Assembly: GCF_018130385.1 (NCBI RefSeq)
Contig: NZ_JAFCLU010000006.1
Location: 225,350-289,349, forward strand
DNA length: 64,000 nt
Reading direction: 5' to 3'
DNA from: Bradyrhizobium sp. AUGA SZCCT0283
GTDB taxonomy: Bacteria; Pseudomonadota; Alphaproteobacteria; Rhizobiales; Xanthobacteraceae
The translations under genes were made by a program, and so were the position numbers. This document shows, in pieces, positions 60,564 to 64,000 of this stretch. The notes below the pieces were generated by a model, which ran no database searches, had not been told where the DNA came from, and was given only the letters and a program-made list of their open reading frames with translations. Each line of letters opens with the position of its first letter. The stretch's first letter is position 1.

Positions 60564-62054
60564 TCAGGCTGCGCGGTAAGCCGGCGCCGAGGCCAGGAAG
60601 CGGCCATAAGCCGCGGCATCGGGCGGGGTAAATTTCTCCACCAACGGGTTGGCCCGCCGTCCGGATACGCCGATATCGGCCATCAACTCGTCAAAATGCT
60701 TGAAGTGATAGGGTGCCACGCACAGCCCGCCATAGACGCCGGCCGCCGGCCGTTCGACGCGCTTGAAATGCAGCATCATCTCAATGTTGTCCCGCATCTC
60801 CCTGGGCGTCGGCTGACGGGCGAGCTGGCCATCGGCGTAGCGCACCAGCCAGTTCGCCGCGAGGTCTGCGCATAGCACCGTGCAGAAGCTGGAATTGAAA
60901 CCGACGAATCCCATCTCCGGCAGGTCCGGATTGGCGATCAGCCGATAGAGCCGGTATTGCCCGTCGGGATCGATCAGTCTGTCGCGGTAGGCCTGCGGCA
61001 GGAACGGTACGCCCAGTTTGTAACCGATCGCGAGCACGGCCACATCGGCCTCGACGCGCTGCCCGCCGGTCATCACGATGGATTTGCCGTCGTAGCGCTC
61101 GAAGCTGCCTCTAATGGCCTTGATGCGGCCGTCGGCGACCATCGGAAAGAAGCCCGGGGTAGCGATCGGCACCGAGCAGTTGACGCCATCCTCGATCCGC
61201 TCGTTCGGCACCATGTCGCATTTGCCGAGCTTGAGCTGAACTTTCAGGAGACTCTCCAGCCCGCGCCAGTTGGCCCAGACGAGCGGCTTTGCGACCGCAT
61301 GCGCGAACCGCGACATCGCGCCGATGCCCCAGCTCCGGAACATCTCCTCCTGCGCGCGGATGTAGAGAATGCGTTTGAAATTGACCAGGCCGCCGATGAA
61401 ATAGGGAATCCGCCACACCGGCTCGCGGTACACCAGCGTCACTTCGGCAGCGCCGGAATTGACCGCGTTGACCGCAATGTCCGTCGCCGACTTCGAACCG
61501 CCGAGCACGACAAGCTTGCGGCCTTTGGCGATCATCGGATCGTTGTATTGCGAGGAGTGCAGGATGCGCCCGCCCTGCGCCTTGAAAGTGTCTTCACCGG
61601 GCAGGCTGAGCGTCTGGGGCTCGTTGAACTGCCCGGTACACACTGCGACGAAATCGAAATCCTCGTGACTGATGCCGCCATCCGGCCCCCGCAGCTCGAG
61701 CCGCCAGCCGGGCGCGGAATCGGGGCGGCGATCCATCTGCACCACGGCCGTGTTGATGCGGATCGCGCCGAGGAGATCGTTGTCCTTGGCGTACTCGGTG
61801 AGATAGGCGTGAACCTGCGGACCCTTCGGCCATTCCGGATAAGAATCCGGCATCGCCTTGTCGGTGTAACAATAGAGATCCTTCGGGCTTTGCGTTTGCA
61901 CCTCCGGATAGGACCGCGCCGGCTCCCAGACGCCACCGAGATCACCGCTGCGCTCGATGACCGTGATCTGATGTCCGCGCGCGGCAAAGGCTTTTGCCGC
62001 CGCAAGTCCGGATACGCCTGCGCCAATGACGCAGACTTTCTTTCGGCTGACCAT
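60564..62054 (-). CDS. Flavin-containing monooxygenase-like protein
   Basis: A 496-residue FAD/NAD(P)H monooxygenase. KVCVIGAGVSGLAAAKAFAARG is the FAD Rossmann loop, and LVVLGGSKSATDIAVNAV the NADPH loop. The segment GGRILHSSQYND between them resembles the FxGxxxHxxxY fingerprint of FMO/BVMO enzymes but with an altered first residue. It is about the size of flavin N- and Baeyer-Villiger oxygenases. The ATG 62054 has GGAGG 8 bases upstream. It follows the cupin gene on the same strand and precedes the ligase gene, so it probably acts on an anthranilate-derived intermediate. The classic 2-aminobenzoyl-CoA monooxygenase/reductase is a larger, different protein and is not present here. Confidence 0.85.
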   Translation of the reverse strand: MVSRKKVCVIGAGVSGLAAAKAFAARGHQITVIERSGDLGGVWEPARSYPEVQTQSPKDLYCYTDKAMPDSYPEWPKGPQVHAYLTEYAKDNDLLGAIRINTAVVQMDRRPDSAPGWRLELRGPDGGISHEDFDFVAVCTGQFNEPQTLSLPGEDTFKAQGGRILHSSQYNDPMIAKGRKLVVLGGSKSATDIAVNAVNSGAAEVTLVYREPVWRIPYFIGGLVNFKRILYIRAQEEMFRSWGIGAMSRFAHAVAKPLVWANWRGLESLLKVQLKLGKCDMVPNERIEDGVNCSVPIATPGFFPMVADGRIKAIRGSFERYDGKSIVMTGGQRVEADVAVLAIGYKLGVPFLPQAYRDRLIDPDGQYRLYRLIANPDLPEMGFVGFNSSFCTVLCADLAANWLVRYADGQLARQPTPREMRDNIEMMLHFKRVERPAAGVYGGLCVAPYHFKHFDELMADIGVSGRRANPLVEKFTPPDAAAYGRFLASAPAYRAA

Positions 62055-62088
62055 GACGACGCCTCCAGTGAGGGATGAGTTCAGGGAG

Positions 62089-62538
62089 TTATTCGTTGGC
62101 CTCGGGCGGCAGGAAGTTCACTTCATGCTGCGCGGAGATCCGCACCACCTCTTCGGGATCGGTCAGATTGTGGAGCTGGTTGAACAGCGCCTCGAGCTTC
62201 TGCATCGGCGACACCCAGAACAGCGCGCGCGCCGGCTTGTCGGACTTGTTGAAATAGCCATGCGGAATGCCGCGCGGCATCCGAACGAGGTCACCGGCCT
62301 TGGCCTGCACCCAGACGCCGTCGAGCTTGAGGTCGAGGGTGCCCTCCTGCACCAGGATGAATTCATCCTGCGTCGGGTGGACGTGGACCGGCACGAACTG
62401 GCCCGGCTCGCTGTTGGTCTCGAAGGCAAAGGTTGAATCGGACACGGCTTTGGGGAAGTAGACCTGACCGAGGATGTTCCAGGTCTTGCCGCCGTAGCCG
62501 GTGCCATTTTTGGTGATGCCTTTTTCGAGTGCTGCCAT
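62089..62538 (-). CDS. Cupin-domain protein
   Basis: A 149-residue single-cupin protein. The barrel motifs are PVHVHPTQDEFILVQEGTLDLKLDG (motif 1 with HxH and Glu) and GDLVRMPRGIPHGYFNKSDKPARALFW (motif 2 with His). The metal-binding set is therefore complete (two His, Glu, His). It could be a small dioxygenase or a sensor. It heads the leftward cupin-FMO-ligase group, with AGGAGA before the ATG. Confidence 0.85.
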   Translation of the reverse strand: MAALEKGITKNGTGYGGKTWNILGQVYFPKAVSDSTFAFETNSEPGQFVPVHVHPTQDEFILVQEGTLDLKLDGVWVQAKAGDLVRMPRGIPHGYFNKSDKPARALFWVSPMQKLEALFNQLHNLTDPEEVVRISAQHEVNFLPPEANE

Positions 62539-62694
62539 GTCGCCATCTCCTGTGTCGCGTTTGTTGTGGTTGCGAAGGTCAGAATGGTTCGCACAGGCTC
62601 TGCCGCAGCAGGTCGGCCGTCTAGCCGGAAAACGAATCCCGCCTGCTTCAGGTTAGGATTTTCGGATTTGCTGCGGCGCGAAACGATCAGGTGT

Positions 62695-62797
62695 CGTCAT
62701 TCCGGGGCGATGCGAAGCATCGAACCCGGAATCCATCGGGCGGCATTGCTTGGCGTGAGATGGATTCCGGGCTCGCGCTGCGCGCCCCGGAATGACG
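62695..62797. repeat. Palindromic repeat, CGTCATTCCGGGG family
   Basis: CGTCATTCCGGGGCG and CGCCCCGGAATGACG are outer arms, with CCCGGAATCCATC / GATGGATTCCGGG inside. It lies in the 351-base gap between the cupin and AraC genes. The rest of the gap holds only the operator candidate at 62874. Confidence 0.85.
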
Positions 62798-62873
62798 GGA
62801 GAGAGAGCATTGCCCTCCGATCAGGCACCCCGCGGCCATCAAATCGCCTTCCCAACCACCGCGCCCGCAGATA

Positions 62874-62887
62874 TTATAGGCTTCAAA
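62874..62887. promoter_or_regulatory. Kyn-region operator candidate, copy 3
   Basis: TTATAGGCTTCAAA followed by TAAT shares GCTTnAAAnAAT with the copies at 56080 and 60457. It overlaps the ribosome-site region of the AraC gene, where binding could block its own translation or transcription. Confidence 0.45.
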
Positions 62888-62889
62888 TA

Positions 62890-63927
62890 ATGCGAAGGGC
62901 CGGGCCCGTGGCGAGAGCTACCAGCATTCCCCAGCATGACGCCGCCGCCCGGCTGGCGGCGTTCAACCGCGTTTCGACCGATAGCGTCGACGCTGCCGCC
63001 GACGCGGTCGGGCGGATATTCTGCCCGCATCGCCTTACGCCCGAGCACAGGACATCACCGGACTTTTTTGCGCTGCATAACAGCGCAGTCTTTGGCGGAT
63101 TCTCCGTCAATTACGTCGCCTATGGCGGGTCGGTGACGATCGACCCCGGCTGTCTCGAGCACTTCTTCCTGTTGCAAATCCCCATGCATGGTTCGGCGCG
63201 GATCCAAACGGCGGCGCGCGACATCGCAGCCGCTCCCGGCGCCTGCGCTTCGCTATTGTCGCCGACGATTCCCACCCGAATGACCTGGCAGGGCAATTGC
63301 GCCCAGCTCATTCTTCTGGTCGATCGCCGCCTCCTGGAGCAACGGGCCGCGGCGCTGTCGGGCCGGCCGGCTAGCGCGGTAGAGTTCGAACCCGCGGTCG
63401 ATCTCTCTGCTGCAGGCGGCCAAGCGCTTCAATCGCAAATTCTGGAACTCGTCGATCTCGCCGAGTGCCTCGGCCCGCAACGGCCGCTTTCGCCGATGGC
63501 AGCGGCCAATCTGCGCGAGATGCTGTTGGGTACTTTGCTCCACGGCCAGCGCCACAGCGCCAGCGATGCGATCGACCGATTTGGCGGCCGGGCTGAAACG
63601 CTGCCGCAGTCGTTGCGGCGGGCGCGCGAGTTTCTCCATGCGCATGCGGAAGAGCCGCTCGACCTTGCGCAACTGGCGGAAGTCGCGGGCACGGGTATTC
63701 GCGCGCTGCAGCTCGGCTTCCAGCGGCATTTCGGAACGTCGATCTCGGAGATGCTGCGCGACATCCGGCTTGCGCATCTCAATGTCAGATTGGCCGCCGC
63801 CTCTCCTGACCAAAGCATCACCGACATCGCATTCGAGCTTGGATTTACCCATCTCAGCCGGATGGCGAGCGCCTATCGCGCCAAGTTCGGCGAGACGCCG
63901 TCGGCAACCCTGCGCGGGATGAACTAG
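62890..63927 (+). CDS. AraC-family transcriptional regulator
   Basis: A 345-residue regulator. The N-terminal half resembles the AraC-binding-like (AraC_binding_2) sensor with HNSAVFGGFSVNYVAYGG and LLQIPMHGSARIQT. The C-terminal ~100 residues hold two HTH motifs: LARAREFLHAHAEEPLDLAQ-like (here SLRRAREFLHAHAEEPLDLA, then LAEVAGTGIRALQLGFQRHFG) and SITDIAFELGFTHLSRMASAYRAKFGETPSATLR. Such proteins control aromatic-acid and anthranilate genes. The start at 62890 was chosen as the first ATG that gives this architecture; the longer frame runs back through the repeat. Confidence 0.9.
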   Translation: MRRAGPVARATSIPQHDAAARLAAFNRVSTDSVDAAADAVGRIFCPHRLTPEHRTSPDFFALHNSAVFGGFSVNYVAYGGSVTIDPGCLEHFFLLQIPMHGSARIQTAARDIAAAPGACASLLSPTIPTRMTWQGNCAQLILLVDRRLLEQRAAALSGRPASAVEFEPAVDLSAAGGQALQSQILELVDLAECLGPQRPLSPMAAANLREMLLGTLLHGQRHSASDAIDRFGGRAETLPQSLRRAREFLHAHAEEPLDLAQLAEVAGTGIRALQLGFQRHFGTSISEMLRDIRLAHLNVRLAAASPDQSITDIAFELGFTHLSRMASAYRAKFGETPSATLRGMN

Positions 63928-64000
63928 TGGTTCATCATAGTGATTTTGACGTTTTGATACCGAGCCATTGGAGGATCGGCAAGCTTTCGGGCGGCACGAG
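63928..64000. other. Window end, no feature seen
   Basis: The last 73 bases hold no recognisable gene start, hairpin or repeat. Confidence 0.5.

Noticed and set aside
60957..62078. 373-codon plus-strand open frame opposite the FMO-like gene
   Set aside because: Antisense shadow; the minus strand has both dinucleotide-binding loops and a good ribosome site.
1..64000. CRISPR arrays, insertion sequences, phage genes or integration sites
   Set aside because: No regularly spaced direct repeats, transposase or integrase motifs, or tRNA-linked direct repeats were seen. The repeated elements present are short palindromes.

Overview
The window is GC-rich, densely coded chromosomal DNA. It looks like an alphaproteobacterium of the order Hyphomicrobiales, most probably Bradyrhizobium or a close relative. 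This is inferred from codon use, from families of short palindromic intergenic repeats typical of that group, and from a lifestyle of many transporter-plus-catabolism loci. I saw no rRNA, tRNA, CRISPR array, phage or insertion sequence.

Layout. (1) 1-11311 is a catabolic region: the end of a GntR regulator, an NTF2-like protein, a cytosine-deaminase-type amidohydrolase, an enolase-superfamily protein, an orphan branched-chain-type binding protein, a HyuA/HyuB hydantoinase pair, a GSA-type aminotransferase and an SDR lacking its catalytic Tyr/Lys. (2) 11494-20247 holds an HU-like protein, a complete dipeptide-type ABC transporter in four genes, a DAO-type flavoprotein oxidase, a VOC protein and a TetR regulator. 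(3) 20234-22238 pairs a fatty acid desaturase with a MetX-like hydrolase. (4) 22420-32733 is a purine (urate) degradation region: a permease with a biuret/triuret-hydrolase-like cysteine hydrolase, uricase, allantoate amidohydrolase, a xanthine-type NCS2 permease behind a folded leader RNA, a fused OHCU decarboxylase/HIU hydrolase, PuuE allantoinase and a DUF3830 protein. Together these would take imported xanthine/urate to allantoate and on to ureidoglycine-type products. (5) 32960-38186 holds an LLM flavin oxidoreductase, a quinone-oxidoreductase-like protein, a DUF2889 protein and a large membrane-anchored protein with a phospholipase-A2-like motif.

(6) 38459-47267 is the most interesting part. 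Six genes, in the order B-C-E-F-G-I, encode a hydrogenase-4/complex-I-like membrane complex. Its large subunit has lost all four nickel-binding cysteines, while the small subunit keeps its Fe-S cysteines and the antiporter-like subunits keep their proton-channel residues. This fits the energy-converting-hydrogenase-related (Ehr) type rather than a hydrogenase. Two paralogous small HTH regulators flank the cluster, and near-identical 15-bp palindromes lie in front of the first regulator gene and between the second and a spermidine-synthase-like gene.

(7) 47313-55088 is a hexuronate/aldonate locus: UxuA, an L-idonate/L-gulonate 5-dehydrogenase-like enzyme, a TRAP transporter, a GntR regulator and a UxuB-type dehydrogenase, with an UxuR-like palindrome in the divergent promoter. 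(8) 55149-63927 is a tryptophan-to-anthranilate-to-2-aminobenzoyl-CoA region: formamidase, kynureninase, tryptophan 2,3-dioxygenase, RidA, 2-aminobenzoate-CoA ligase, a flavin monooxygenase, a cupin and an AraC regulator. Three copies of one near-palindromic motif sit before the kyn genes, the ligase and the AraC gene, suggesting one regulon.

Functions are read from motifs and family resemblance. No database search was possible.
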